This document shows, in pieces, positions 8,862 to 19,247 of a stretch of 35,000 nt of DNA. How positions within the stretch are numbered: the first letter of the stretch is position 1; each line of letters begins with the position of its first letter. Both the position numbers and the translations under genes were made by a program. The DNA is from Nemertoderma westbladi (taxonomy: Eukaryota; Xenacoelomorpha; Nemertodermatida; Nemertodermatidae), in the NCBI GenBank assembly GCA_032718475.1, contig JAUCBJ010007757.1, positions 1 to 35,000 on the forward strand, given 5' to 3'. The notes below the pieces were generated by a model. That model was not told the origin of the DNA and searched no databases. It saw nothing but the letters and a program-made list of their open reading frames with translations.

Positions 8862-10487
8862 ATGGAGATTAATTGCGTTTTTTGCGGTTGTACTATACTT
8901 AAGAAAAATTATTTACGGCATTTACGCACACATTTCGATGGGTATGTTTGCGATAATTGTAATTGCCGAACTACTTCTGAAAGAATAGCAATATTTCACA
9001 GTAATAGATGTTGCGGGTTGTCTCGTCCGAATTACACCTACTGCGGTTACACGCTATCCTGCCCGACATGCTCTGATGATTTTGAAAACTTCGATTCATA
9101 TATCGAACATAGTTGCCATCAAAACCACTACAATTCCCGCAAACGCAAACATAACCAAAAACAATCAGAACCGACATTTCAACCGGATCTCAACGTTGGT
9201 TTGCCTGTAAGCATCACAAACAGCTCAGATACATCCAACGAAGGTTTTCATCTCTCAACAACATGCCACGAATCCCGCGTTCAGGAATATACCCATAATG
9301 TGTCATCTAATGAGATGTATCCAGATGTGCCGAATTATTTAAATTATATGGGGTTATATGCTTCACGTGCTTTTAACACGACGGCATCGGCTTTTATTGA
9401 TATGTTTTATAAAGTGTGGTTAATTGCTTCGGTGATAATGGAACGCGATGATGCTAATTATACTCTACAAGAAGAATTCCATTTTACTTCGATCGGTACA
9501 GATAATTATATTGAAAATAGCCCGGATTTTGACGAATGGTACTACGCAGTCATTTCCCATATCGGTGAAAAAATATCACAATTTATTAGGCGGGGTAGCG
9601 GCTGGAAACTTGTAACTCTATCGCGCATCAAACTTACTATTGCGTCATACTTGCGATCGGCATATCGTTTTGGACATAGCGGCGATGCCAACCAATCAAT
9701 CCCAACGAAATTAAAAAATAAACATTGTGTAATAAATGTACCGTGTAATGAAGGTGAATGTTTTAAGTGGGCGGTCCTGACAGCAAAATTTTCAAAACAT
9801 ATATCGGATGATCACACACTGCGCCATGTTTCACGCCAAAGTTCTTATAATCAGTATTTAGGGTTTTTTAATTTAAGCGAATTAGACTCTACCCTATCAT
9901 GGAAACTAAATATTCTAAAGTTTGAAAAAAATAATCCAAATTATTTAATAAATTTATTGTATTTTGATAGAAGTAGTGAAAAAATTTCCTTTCTACGACA
10001 ACCAAGTGCTAAAAAAGCTGAAGGTAAAAGATTGCTAAATTTATTGCTTATTGAACGTCAAAATTTAACCTCAACAAATCACATCGTCGGGGTTTCTAAC
10101 TTAAATAGATTATTTAATGGTCGTGGGGAAGGCAATAGCGAGTATCATTGTCATCGTTGTGAGCGGTGTATTCGCGGTTTCTACAGTCCAAATGCGTTAG
10201 AACGCCATAGATTGTGGTGTTGGCAAGGTGGACGTCAAATAGAGGAGATGCCATCTAAACTGAATTTACACTTTACTAATTACTATAAGTCTGTGAGCAC
10301 ACCTTTCATAGTATATATGGATTTCGAAGTGGTACTAGCCCCAACAAATAATGTAAAAAAATATTATATAGCCGAACATCTCCCGTCGGCTGTTTCATAT
10401 TTGATTGTCTCCAACGGTGAATTAATTAACCCCCCAAATTATCTTTTGTCTACATTTAGACAAAATATCGATAATGAAAATAGGTAA
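8862..10487 (+). pseudogene. Protein-primed-type DNA polymerase B, N-terminal part only (truncated after Exo I)
   Basis: This is the N-terminal portion of a Polinton/adintovirus-like family B DNA polymerase. It opens with Cys/His zinc-finger-like motifs (CVFCGCTILKKNYLRHLRTH; CPTCSDDFENFDSYIEHSCH). The middle has the GSGW and CFKWAVLTAKF blocks typical of these pre-polymerase regions. A conserved finger (CERCIRGFYSPNALERHRLWC) then leads to the Exo I motif in VYMDFEVVLA, with the Asp-x-Glu pair. The ORF ends about 50 residues later, so Exo II-III and all polymerase motifs are missing. Full-length relatives usually exceed 1,000 residues. The stop coincides with the start of the inverted copy of the left end. 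Apart from truncation there are no internal stops. Confidence 0.88.
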
Positions 10488-10767
10488 GAAAAAAATCTGG
10501 TTGCCAACGATTGCGGAAAGTGAACTAAGAGGCAGCGCTGAAAAAAAGAATGATTATAAGGATATTGATACCCTCGTTGGGGGTGTGAGCGCTCAGATGA
10601 AGATGAAAACACCTAAAGCCATGAAAGAACAAGCGCTTAAGCGAAAAATTGATCTCGTCGTGAATAAAACACCTAGCTATGAGTATGAAGATATCAGCGA
10701 CTTTGAAGAGGACATCGTGGATGATGAAGTCATACCTCAAATAAAGAAGATTAAACATTCAGTGTGA
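10474..10767 (+). pseudogene. Inverted 3' fragment of the 432-codon gene
   Basis: From about 10488 the sequence repeats, in reverse complement, the last about 100 codons of the gene at 6048-7346. Stretches such as DYKDIDTLVGGVSAQMKMKT are identical. Differences are clustered: a few substitutions near the junction and a deletion of about 18 codons in the acidic tail. The apparent ATG at 10474 is in PolB-derived DNA, out of frame with PolB, so this is a by-product of the junction and not a gene of its own. Confidence 0.8.
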
Positions 10768-11200
10768 ATATTTCGAGCGGTAGAAACTTTATTATTATAA
10801 ATAGGTCGCGTTCGTAGGTGGTGTCGCTGTATCGAGTCAGACATGGTTAAATAATTATTATTATTTTGTGGTAGAAAATTATAAATTTGTTAAATTATTT
10901 GTTGGTATAATTAATTATCGGTTGAAATATTTGTTGGTATAATGATAATATTATAAATACAATAACCTTACTTCGTCGTAGCTCGCCCCACTACTCATTA
11001 ATGGCACCCATATGCTAAGGCTTCACTCGCTTCATGGCTCGCCCCATTTTTTCAATGTTGGAAGGAATGATGGGGATGTTGGGTGATGGTGGTGGTGGTA
11101 ATGATGCTGAGGATGAGGAAGAAGACTGGGCGGATGGTGATAGCGGGATAAGCGGGTGAGGTGGTGGGAGAAATTTTTAAACCTTTTTTAGTTGTTGCGT

Positions 11201-12120
11201 CATAACCTTACTTCGATGCTATCACTCACTTCATGGCTCGCCCCATAGGTAGAATAATCAAATTAAAATAATATTATAAATACTATAACCTTAACCCATA
11301 TGCTAAGGCTTCACTCGCTTCATGGCTCGCCCCATTTTTTCATCAAATCACGAAATCATGTTAAAGACTTTATAACAAACGTCTGCAACCCACTTACTAT
11401 GTTGGGTTTTACCTATTGCGGTTCAAGGTCAAACGCCAATCACTCACTTCATGGCTCGCCCATAAGTCTGTGTTTATTTACCTTTTTAGTTGTTGCGTCA
11501 TAACCTTACTTCGATGCTATCACTCACTTCATGGCTCGCCCCATAGGTAGAATAATCAAATTAAAATAATATTATAAATACTATAACCTTAACCCATATG
11601 CTAAGGCTTCACTCGCTTCATGGCTCGCCCCCATTTTTTCGTCAAATCACGAAATCATGTTAAAGACTTTATAACAAACGTCTGCAACCCACTTACTATA
11701 TTGGGTTTTACCTATTGCGGTTCAAGGTCAAACGCCAATCACTCACTTCATGGCTCGCCCCATAAGTCTGTGTTTATTTACCTTTTTTAGTTGTTGCGTC
11801 ATAAACTTACTTCGATGCTATCACTCACTTCATGGCTCGCTATTATAAATACTATAACTTTATACTCACTTCACGGCTCGCCCCACAACTAGTTGCTTAG
11901 CAATAACTATAGAATTGTAATATTGGTGGCTGTCGTTAGTTGAATACAATAACCTTACTTCGATGCTATCACTCACTTCATGGCTCGCCCCATAAGTCTG
12001 TGTTTAGTTACCTTTTTAGTTGTTGCGTCATAACCTTACTTCGATGCTATCACTCACTTCATGGCTCGCCCCGTAGGTAGAATAATCAAATCATGTTAAA
12101 GACTTTTATAACAAACGTCT
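11201..12120. repeat. Tandem array, period about 300 bp, with TCATGGCTCGCCCC subrepeats
   Basis: The phrase CATAACCTTACTTCGATGCT and variants starts units at 11201, 11499, 11800 (CATAAACTTACTTCG) and 12029. Units also carry TIR-derived sequence (AACGTCTGCAACCCACTTAC and TATTGCGGTTCAAGGTCAAA), so the array grew by reiterating TIR-proximal DNA. Later units are shortened. No gene is present from 10768 to the element end. Confidence 0.85.
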
Positions 12121-12176
12121 GCAACCCACTTACTATATGGGGTTTTACCTATTGCGGTTCAAGGTCAAACGCATAC

Positions 12177-12565
12177 GGTAGCCGCCGTTAGTCTGTGTTT
12201 ATTCACCTTTTTTAGTTGTTGCGTCTGTAATAGTCTATCATGTTAAAGACTTTTATAACAAACGTCTGCGACCCACTTACTATATTGGGTTTTACCTATT
12301 GCAGTTCAAGGTCAAACGCCAACCGGTAGACGCGAATTAATTAAATTACTTCCGTCTGTGGACTGGCCTTATACTGCATATGTCACATATACACAGTGGT
12401 GACATATGTTACATATGCACAATGGTAACCATAGTAACCATAGTAAGTGGGTGGGGCAACAATAGTAATCATAGTAAGTAGGTGGGGCAAGAGCCGTTCG
12501 GCAAATTCTTTAACATGGTAGACTATGGCAGACACTGTCTCAATCCCGGTGTTTAGCATACTACT
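12177..12565 (-). repeat. Right terminal inverted repeat of the Polinton-type element
   Basis: Reverse complement of 4549-5006, without the about 70-bp insertion present in the left copy. It ends GCATACTACT, the mirror of the left terminus. Confidence 0.93.
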
Positions 12566-12571
12566 CTCCGA
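12566..12571. repeat. Right 6-bp target-site duplication CTCCGA
   Basis: Perfect match to 4543-4548, directly outside the element terminus. Confidence 0.95.
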
Positions 12572-15500
12572 GCAATCAATATAACTGGGCTAATAAATCC
12601 CAATGGATCGAAATAAGTGCTCAGGATACTTAGACAAATCCGTTTAGTCCGAACTGGATTATCTCGCTGTTTTAGTTGGAAAAACAGGATGTCTCTTTCG
12701 GTGTCCCATTTCAAACCAAGGGTTTTAGTCTCTGGGAGATCATCCTTTATTAGATCTAGGTCTTTTGCTCCTCGATCTTCTACCGGGATCGACTCCAGAA
12801 ACTCACGGGAGTTGCTGGTGAATTTAGTTAATCGAAATCCACCTTTCTTTAAGCACTCTACCGTTCCTTTAGCGACCTCAATGGCTTCTGCGACTGATGG
12901 AAGGGACTTTAGATTATCGTCCATGTAGATGTCTCTCTTGATGTTGTCAATCACCTCTTTAGAGAAGGCGTCTCGGTTGTCATCCGCAGTAGTACGCACC
13001 ACGGAACAGGCGTTTGAAGGGCTCGAGATTATCCCAAAAGCCTGGATGGTCATCCAGTACTCCACCGGTTTCTGGTTGAGGTCTCCTTCAGGCCACCACA
13101 GAAATCGTAGGCTATCTCGATCCCTATCCAGCGCTTTGACTTGTAAGAACATGCCTTCTATATCTGAGGCGAAAGCAATGGAATATTGTCTTAATCTTAA
13201 TAGTATTCCCAACAAGGATTGGAGTAAGTTGGGTCCGGGTAACAATTCAGAATTAAGAGATTGGCCCATATAGAGGGCGGAGCCATCAAACACCACTCGT
13301 ACTTCATGGGGTTTACCGGGTTTGGGAACATAATGGTGAGTTAAATAATACGTTCTCTCAGTTATAGGTGTTTCTTCCGGTACTAGCTCCGCATATCCTT
13401 TGCTAATAAACTTCTTCAACTGCGTTTTATACATTTCTTTAGCTGAAGAGTTTGCCGTAAGGCGTCGATGTAGTTGAGCAATTCTTTTTTCCGCCAAGGG
13501 TCTGTTGTTAATGAACTTTGGTTCTCGCTTTCGGAAAGGAAGACCGATCTCATATCTACCTTGATCTTTAAGAAAGCGAGTAGTTGTCGCTTGGATCTGC
13601 TTGGCTCTTTCTTCCTCCACCGATAGGGCCTTATCGTAGGAGTTGGGCTCTACAGCCTCTTGAGTAAAGAATCTCACGGCGTGTTCATCCCGAGTCTTGG
13701 CATTATAACGTTCAATGACGTCATTAAGCTCGTCGTTATAGTCGTCTCGCTCTGATGGAAGAAGGAGTTGACATAAGTTCACTTGGTTTTGCCAAGTCTC
13801 GTTTTCCTTAAGGAGATCGATGGCATTCTCCTCATCGAAGAGTTGGTGTATATCGTCGTTGTCTGAGGAGTATGGAGTTCCCTCAGTTGGATCGTCTAAC
13901 TCACTGTTCTCAACTTCCCATTCTCGCACTTGATATACCTGATCTCTCGGTAATCTTTCCATGAGAGTTCTACGGGAAGGGCCAGTAAAGTACCAACCCA
14001 CTCTAGTTCTTACCGCATAAGGTTGTAATGGTTGCGGTTGAGCGGGCCGTTTCTCCAATGTCTCTAGCGCTTCATGCGCGTTTTGACTGATGAGTATTTG
14101 CACTCCAGGGTAATCGGTGTCGAATCTAGGTATTTCCAGCTGCTGGGTGAAATCATCCTCGTCCCAGTTATAAGGTTCCACTTGGGTGGTAGCGAAGTTC
14201 TTTATCGTCACCATTTTCACTGACCTTATGCTATGTTCTCCTAGTTCATCCTGGGGGGTGGACAACGCACCTACATAATAATCCGCTGTTACTGTAGATT
14301 TCCAAACCTGCATAATTCCTGACATGTTTAGCTTAGTTTGGAACTTGGGTTGTCCAGCAAATATGTCTTCGGCTAGTTCTTTGTCGATGAATGTTCCTGT
14401 ACTACCAGAGTCAAGGAGGGCATTCACTACATAACTCCTTTTAGGTCCGTGGACCCTTACCTGTACCACAGGAAATTCTCGGATCCCTACATTGGAAGTT
14501 GGCGCTTTCCAAGATGGTTGTCGATCAGAAGTAGTTAGAGTGAGGTCACTGTCTGTATCTTTTTCATACGTGAGTGCTCGATACACTGCGGTATTTATCA
14601 TGTAACAGGATTCGTTTTCGTCGGAGAACTCGTCCGTATAGAATCCTTCTATCTCAGATTGATCAGTGTCGTTCACATCACTGAATTGGACATGTAGTTC
14701 GGAATCACTTACCTGACTCGGACTATTTCGCTCGAATTCAGTGTGCAACAAGATATGATGTTTCGCACCGCACTTTGCACACCTTGTGTCGGAGTAACAG
14801 GTTCGTCGTTGGTGTCCTTGTCTGAGGCAATTATAACATAACCGCTTATCCCACATGACTTCCCGTCTCTCCGTTAATGATTTCTTCAGGAATTCATCAC
14901 ACATATTTAAGCGGTGGGTCCCGTCACATAGCGCACATTTCGGTTTGATGTCACTTACCTTATTTTGAATAACATTGTGCACACTCGTTCTTTCTTCGGG
15001 CTTTCTCACCTGAATTCTCTTGGGAGACGTAGGAGGAGTTTTTCTTACCTGTTCTCTCCTGTCATTGGTTCGAGACTTGAATTTACTTACCTGATCTTTA
15101 GGCATTTTATTGACATAATACGATCTTTCAGTGTCTTTCCCGCTATCCTCTCCTTGAGAAGTCTGGCTTTCGCCGTCGTCAGTATAACACACTGGTGTTA
15201 CTTTTCTCCTAGAGACGGGTTTCTCACTTACCTTGTTTTCCGGTGTCTTCTCTCTGGACTGTTTTAGGAGTTGTAATTTCACTTCTCCATCTAAGAATGA
15301 CATGAGATCAGCCATGGTAGGGTCTCGTCGTTGTTGTTCCATCATATATAACACCTTCTTATCCCAGCGTGTACCTACTCCACCCTTCGGCAAAGTAGAA
15401 GCCACGGCTCCAATCACCATAGAACTCTGATATTCATGAGACTTACCTAGCCAATCTAATTGTCTACAGATCTCTTGAATCTCATCGGAAAACTCTATTA

Positions 15501-15849
15501 TCCCGCTGCTAATGAACTTTCGGGGCGCTACTAATTTTGCATACAAATATTTAGCTATGTTATTCCTATTACCATACCTGATGTTTAGTGTATCCCAAAC
15601 TTGTCTTAATCCGTCTGGATGTCCAATAAACTTTAACGCCATTAACTTGGGAGATCCTTCCAAGCACTCGATGAGGAATCTAAGTTTCTCTCCATTAGAT
15701 AGTACAGAGTTCTGTATGTTATCTTTATAATATTTATTAAAAGGTAACCATTTCATCTCATCTCCATTGAACTTGACTATCTCTCCCACCTTTACCGCTT
15801 GCCGGGCTTCGGTTCTAGCCATTTGACGCGTAAAACTTTCTTGGGCCAT
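12566..15849 (-). CDS. BEL-1 Gag-Pol, N-terminal part: gag, zinc knuckles, protease, RT
   Basis: The polyprotein starts at MAQESFTRQM (15849) and runs about 1,090 codons to the target site; the last few codons to a stop at 12553 come from the inserted element. Residues about 20-200 resemble the DUF1759 gag region. Three Cys/His knuckle-like motifs follow (CALCDGTHRLNMC about 305; CYNCLRQGHQRRTC about 338; CAKCGAKHH about 357). The protease active site is DSG at about 480 (NALLDSGSTGTFID, DUF1758 type). RT includes EVRVVFDGSA, SDIEGMFLQV and the catalytic YMDD at about 975-978, and the sequence passes into the SILSTYFDPLGF block typical of BEL/Pao after RT. No frameshifts or stops are seen; the other half is 2019-4548. 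Confidence 0.93.
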
Positions 15850-16080
15850 CGTGTTATTTAATATCGAGTTATCGGTATATAAATTTCTCGGATTATGATC
15901 AGGTCTATAGGGAATATCATTATCAACAGGTCTATAATTACCCTTAATGCCGAGCAGCCCTGATGTAGTACCGGAGTTAGTTTAACTATAACGGTATGTA
16001 TAACAAACACAATTACTGTAGGAATAAACTTGGGGAATGAATGTTGCGAATAATAGCATAAACTCTGTATAATAAATATT
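15850..16080 (-). other. BEL-1 leader region upstream of gag
   Basis: Noncoding AT-rich DNA upstream of the gag start. I looked for a primer-binding site (TGG-initial stretch matching a tRNA 3' end) and an LTR matching 1161-2002 and saw neither. Confidence 0.4.
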
Positions 16081-16640
16081 ACGCTACGCGTACAAACCAC
16101 TCAAACAAAATGCAGACCAAACACTGACAGACTACTATCAAACCTAAACAAACTACGGTATATGCAGACTCCGAAATGGTTAGTTAGTATGCGTTCTAAC
16201 CTAGTAGTACGACTTATTCTTTCACAGGGGGTTTACCTCACAGCACTGGAAGCCCCTACTTTCCCAACTGGCACTTTATCGGACATACACTCTACACACA
16301 CCGAAATTTCCTCAGACCCAACAACAGCCAGACAACTATCCAGCCTACAAATTATCTAAATAAGAGTTATACGCTACCTGTATAGATTACACCAACAAAG
16401 TACAGACCAAACGCTGGCAGACTACTATCAAGCCTAAATACACTACAGTATATGCAGACTCCGAAATGATTAGTTAGTATGCGTTCTAACCTAGTAGTAC
16501 GACTTATTCTTTCACAGGGGGTTTACCTCATAGCAATTGAAGCCCCTACTTTCCTAACTAGCACTTTATCGGACAGATGCTCTACACACACTGCAATCCA
16601 TTCAGACTTAACAACAGTCAGACAACTATCCAGCCTATAA
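16081..16640. repeat. Two-copy tandem repeat, period 290 bp
   Basis: Units start at 16081 (ACGCTACGCGTACA) and 16371 (ACGCTACCTGTATA). Both contain CTAGTAGTACGACTTATTCT and ACTTTATCGGACA. Identity is high. The distal edge (AAATTATCTGTACAATCTGAG at about 16638) matches the last bases of the window near 34978-35000 in reverse complement, so this array probably belongs to the internal part of the R-bearing element. Confidence 0.85.
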
Positions 16641-16953
16641 ATTATCTGTACAATCTGAGCAGGCTTACATGCCTTCTGCTCAATACTGGCCTACAAATAA
16701 ATAAAACTTGACAGAAATAAGTAAGCTCAAAAAGAAACAAGGGGTGTACAGTCCCTAATCTCTTAAACAGCCTACCGGTATACAATACCACAATCGAATA
16801 ATACTGCTGTACTTGTACTGCTGTAGGTACTGGTCCGGATGATCAGGCAGTCAGGCCTACTGGTTACCGGTCGACTGGTACTTTCGACTTGATTGCTTAC
16901 ACCGCAATCTAGAAGCTATATCTATTATTGTTTCTAGATTGAATATCTATTAT
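16641..16953 (-). mobile_element. R-element internal sequence shared with 34710-35000
   Basis: Reverse complement of this stretch resembles 34710-35000. Shared blocks include CAGCAGTATTATTCGATT, CAGTAGGCCTAACTACCT-like sequence and the CTTCTGCTCAATA(C/T)TGGCC block. Copies A and B lack this extension; they diverge right after GCGCGAACA. It is noncoding. Confidence 0.65.
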
Positions 16954-18135
16954 TGTTTGCGCTTTTAAGACCTTTGGCAGTTTAACCTACCAAATTGGGA
17001 TGTCTTTTAGATGATAGATAGTCTTTAGCCTATGACGAGTATTTGATACACTACATTAGCCGAAGCCAGTCTGTGCGCAATCATTCACCCGCTGGATATA
17101 CCCAGGAGACTGAATTCGGAAGCTTAACTTGATTGATGGTGTAAGCCTACTGTATTATTCGACTGATTGTAATATATAATCTCTGACAAATATTATTCAC
17201 TTTCGGGAAATATTAACAGTTCCTTTAGGACGTGGCGCTCTAAATATATAAACAGAGTTATGACTTAAACTAGACACAACGAAAAGGCTATAGATTCACG
17301 TATATGGCGCATTCTTTAGGAGATGCTTTATTATCAATCACCGTCATACACAATGCTGCACAATGCTGCACACCAATCTGCCGACCTTCACTAATTTTAG
17401 TCACATACAAAGAGAATAACCGACAATACATGTAGGGCCTATAAAATAGCATTAGATTCACTTCAAACCACTTAACATAGGTCGCAATCGTTTATATGTA
17501 ACCAGTCTCTCTAACCTTTAGTATATCAAGAAGATCGGGGTGTCTGACTATTGATCAGTATTCCAATATAATGTTTCATCAACAAATATAATGAATAACC
17601 GACAGTAAAAACAGCAATGTTAAGTAAGATATGTATGATTTATAAGTGCATAAGTGCGATAAGTTCGTGAGACAGTGCGAGCGTTTGTGCGTTAATAGAT
17701 ATACGTTCTATAATTAAGCCTACTAATGTTAAGCTAAAGACTGAAACACGGAGGTGCCAAAAGCCGGTGTTCTTAGGCTCTAGGCAAAAACACAACACTG
17801 AATTCATGAGTTTCTGTATCCAACCTCCAACACAGAGTCAAAAAACGCTCTGATTGGTCGACCGAACAAAGAGAGAACAAAGAAACAAAGAGATGTTCGA
17901 CGTGGCAATATCAGCTGTTAGCCGTCGTCATGGTAGCGACACTGTTTTCAAGAGGATCCAGCTATTGCGTCACAAAATTGCGGATTATGTCCTCTAAAGT
18001 ACACATACAGAAGAAATGACTTTTATGTCCTCTAAAACACCAGTACAGTAGGGACACGGCCTTTTATGCCTGATAAACTAACTACAGAGTACTTTACGGG
18101 GAAAATAACCGGCTAATTACGCAAAAGCTTTTACA
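16954..18135 (-). mobile_element. Interspersed repeat R, copy D (inverted relative to copy A)
   Basis: On the minus strand it begins TGTAAAAGCTTTTGCG at 18135 and reaches the GCGCAAACA end at 16954 (1,182 bp). Several TTTTAGAGGACATAAAA-like motifs are visible at 17983-18070. Its outer end abuts an ORF that is open right up to the boundary (18136 onward), showing that the repeat interrupts an older sequence there. With copy A it forms inverted flanks around BEL-1. Confidence 0.8.
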
Positions 18136-18137
18136 TA

Positions 18138-18834
18138 GTGTTACCCGAACAATTAGTCGGTGGCACTCCGGTAGTGGGCTCCCTAAATATTCGCCAATCC
18201 TACCTAGCCGGATTGGGACGCGGACATTTAATATCGCCATTCAACCCGTATAATCGTCCCGGTTTAACCCCGATACAACCCGTCACCGAAGTGGAGGAGA
18301 GCATTGTACGAAACGCGTTAGACGCTATTCGGCAAAAGATCGGAATAGGAACCTACGATTGTTTAGATAAACGTAAATTGCAGCAGCAAGTCCAAGCGGT
18401 AAAATAATTATCTTTACCTCAGTTCGATCGAGAAATCCAGAATCTCGAGGAGGACATCGAACTTGGACGAACCTATTCTCTGCAAGAGTTTTTGGACGAA
18501 CGCTTCCAACGACAAGCGGAGGAAAATCAGCTGGAGGAGAAGCATATCGAAATGGACGAGAGAGAAGAAGCAGCTTTAGCCCAGCCAGAAGCTCAAATCC
18601 TTATGACTGATCTCTATTCCAAAACCATCATTCATCCCTCGATGGTTCCCCATTTCGGAGATAAACTCTTCACCACGGTACAACTCCAACCGGTTGATAT
18701 CAACTTAAGATCTAGAGATCTTATCGCTGACGCTCCTATGTTACAACGTCCGCCAATCGAGGCTGCTCATGTCGACAGTATACTCGTTGAACCTCCGGAC
18801 AATCGAGCGGATCTTGTCCGTCGTATGGTACATG
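18138..18834 (+). pseudogene. Unrecognised ORF, N-proximal fragment with one in-frame stop
   Basis: One frame is open from the R-copy boundary to the THAP-transposon insertion apart from a single TAA at 18405-18407; there is no initiating Met, so the 5' end has been lost. The first part includes GTPVVGSLNIRQSYLAGLG and a segment rich in Pro/Asn. After the stop comes a strongly charged, probably coiled-coil region (EENQLEEKHIEMDEREE), then FGDKLFTTVQLQPVDINLRS. I do not recognise the family. The frame continues at 21192 once the intervening transposon and one target-site copy are discounted. A mobile-element structural or capsid-associated protein is possible but unproven. Confidence 0.5.
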
Positions 18835-19056
18835 AGGTCAACCATGACCTACTAAACCACGACCTGCCAAGCTGCAGCAGGACCACTAAATTAGTGGGCC
18901 GATTGATTTTTAGATGGATAAATGGGAATAAGTATATATAACATAGAATTGGCACCTCCAATGTCAACTGACAAGTTTCAAGAAGTATAATGTTGCTAAT
19001 TAGGAAAAGTGTAATGTATTGAATTTATAAAATAATCGGTGCTTTCCTGTAACCCA

Positions 19057-19076
19057 CCCCCCCCCCCCCCCCCCCC
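19057..19076. repeat. Poly-C run of 20
   Basis: A homopolymer of C on the plus strand inside the THAP transposon. Its length is likely unstable and prone to sequencing error. Confidence 0.95.
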
Positions 19077-19247
19077 ATCTGATGTTAAATTCCTTTCCTG
19101 ATGTTAAAACTATGCTGTTATTGACAGCATTGTGTGTTAAGTAGCACTTTTTCACAGCATTTATGGCATTGAGTGATTTTTTCATGAACGAGCAAAGCGA
19201 GCAAGTGCAAGCAATAAAGAAAACGAGGATTGTATGATGAATATAAA

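Larger units (their letters stand above)
4549..12565. mobile_element. Non-autonomous Polinton/Maverick-type element, 8,017 bp
   Basis: The ends read AGTAGTATGC at 4549 and GCATACTACT at 12565, with terminal inverted repeats of about 390-460 bp and perfect 6-bp flanking duplications. AG...CT ends plus 6-bp duplications are diagnostic of Polintons (Mavericks) and related adintovirus-like elements. Inside are a PolB N-terminal part, a dUTPase-fold ORF and two unknown ORFs. Integrase, packaging ATPase, adenain-type protease and capsid genes, expected in a 15-20 kb autonomous element, are absent. The right about 2.1 kb is an inverted copy of the left end, so the element is a rearranged derivative. 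It interrupts BEL-1 pol between the RT and RNase H regions. Confidence 0.93.
10488..12565 (-). repeat. Snap-back arm: inverted copy of the left end of the element
   Basis: Reading leftward from 12565, this arm parallels 4549-6367: TIR, tandem CGAGCC repeats, remnant of the 148-codon ORF, TATA box, and 3' end of the 432-codon gene. Near-identical runs exceed 150 bp (for example 10560-10715 against 6126-6301). The right arm lacks most of the 148-codon ORF and has extra tandem units. The junction with PolB at about 10487 shows short A/G-rich similarity between the two partners (GGTAAGAAAAAAATC against GGATGAGAAAAAAATC), consistent with a microhomology-guided template switch. Confidence 0.88.
2002..16080 (-). 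mobile_element. BEL/Pao LTR retrotransposon BEL-1, split by a Polinton-type insertion
   Basis: The two minus-strand coding halves (15849-12566 and 4548-2019) carry, in order, gag with a DUF1759-like region, CCHC-type knuckles, a DUF1758-like aspartic protease, reverse transcriptase, RNase H, integrase and a C-terminal DUF5641-like domain: the BEL/Pao (Belpaoviridae-type) order. When the 8,017-bp insertion and one copy of its 6-bp duplication are subtracted, the reading frame is continuous, so the element appeared coding-intact when hit. Outer ends are uncertain. A PPT-like site lies at 2003-2014, but no matching direct LTR pair or tRNA primer-binding site was found. Inverted R copies flank it instead. 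Confidence 0.85.

Noticed and set aside
10960-12120. CRISPR-like or satellite array
   Set aside because: Periodic repeats of about 300 bp with TIR-derived content inside a eukaryotic transposon; there are no short uniform repeats with unique spacers.
16954-18135. R copy D as the 5' LTR of BEL-1
   Set aside because: It ends in CA-type sequence and lies upstream of gag, but there is no primer-binding site after it, the distance to gag is over 1 kb, and the only R copy on the other side of BEL-1 is inverted. Kept as an open alternative, not as an annotation.
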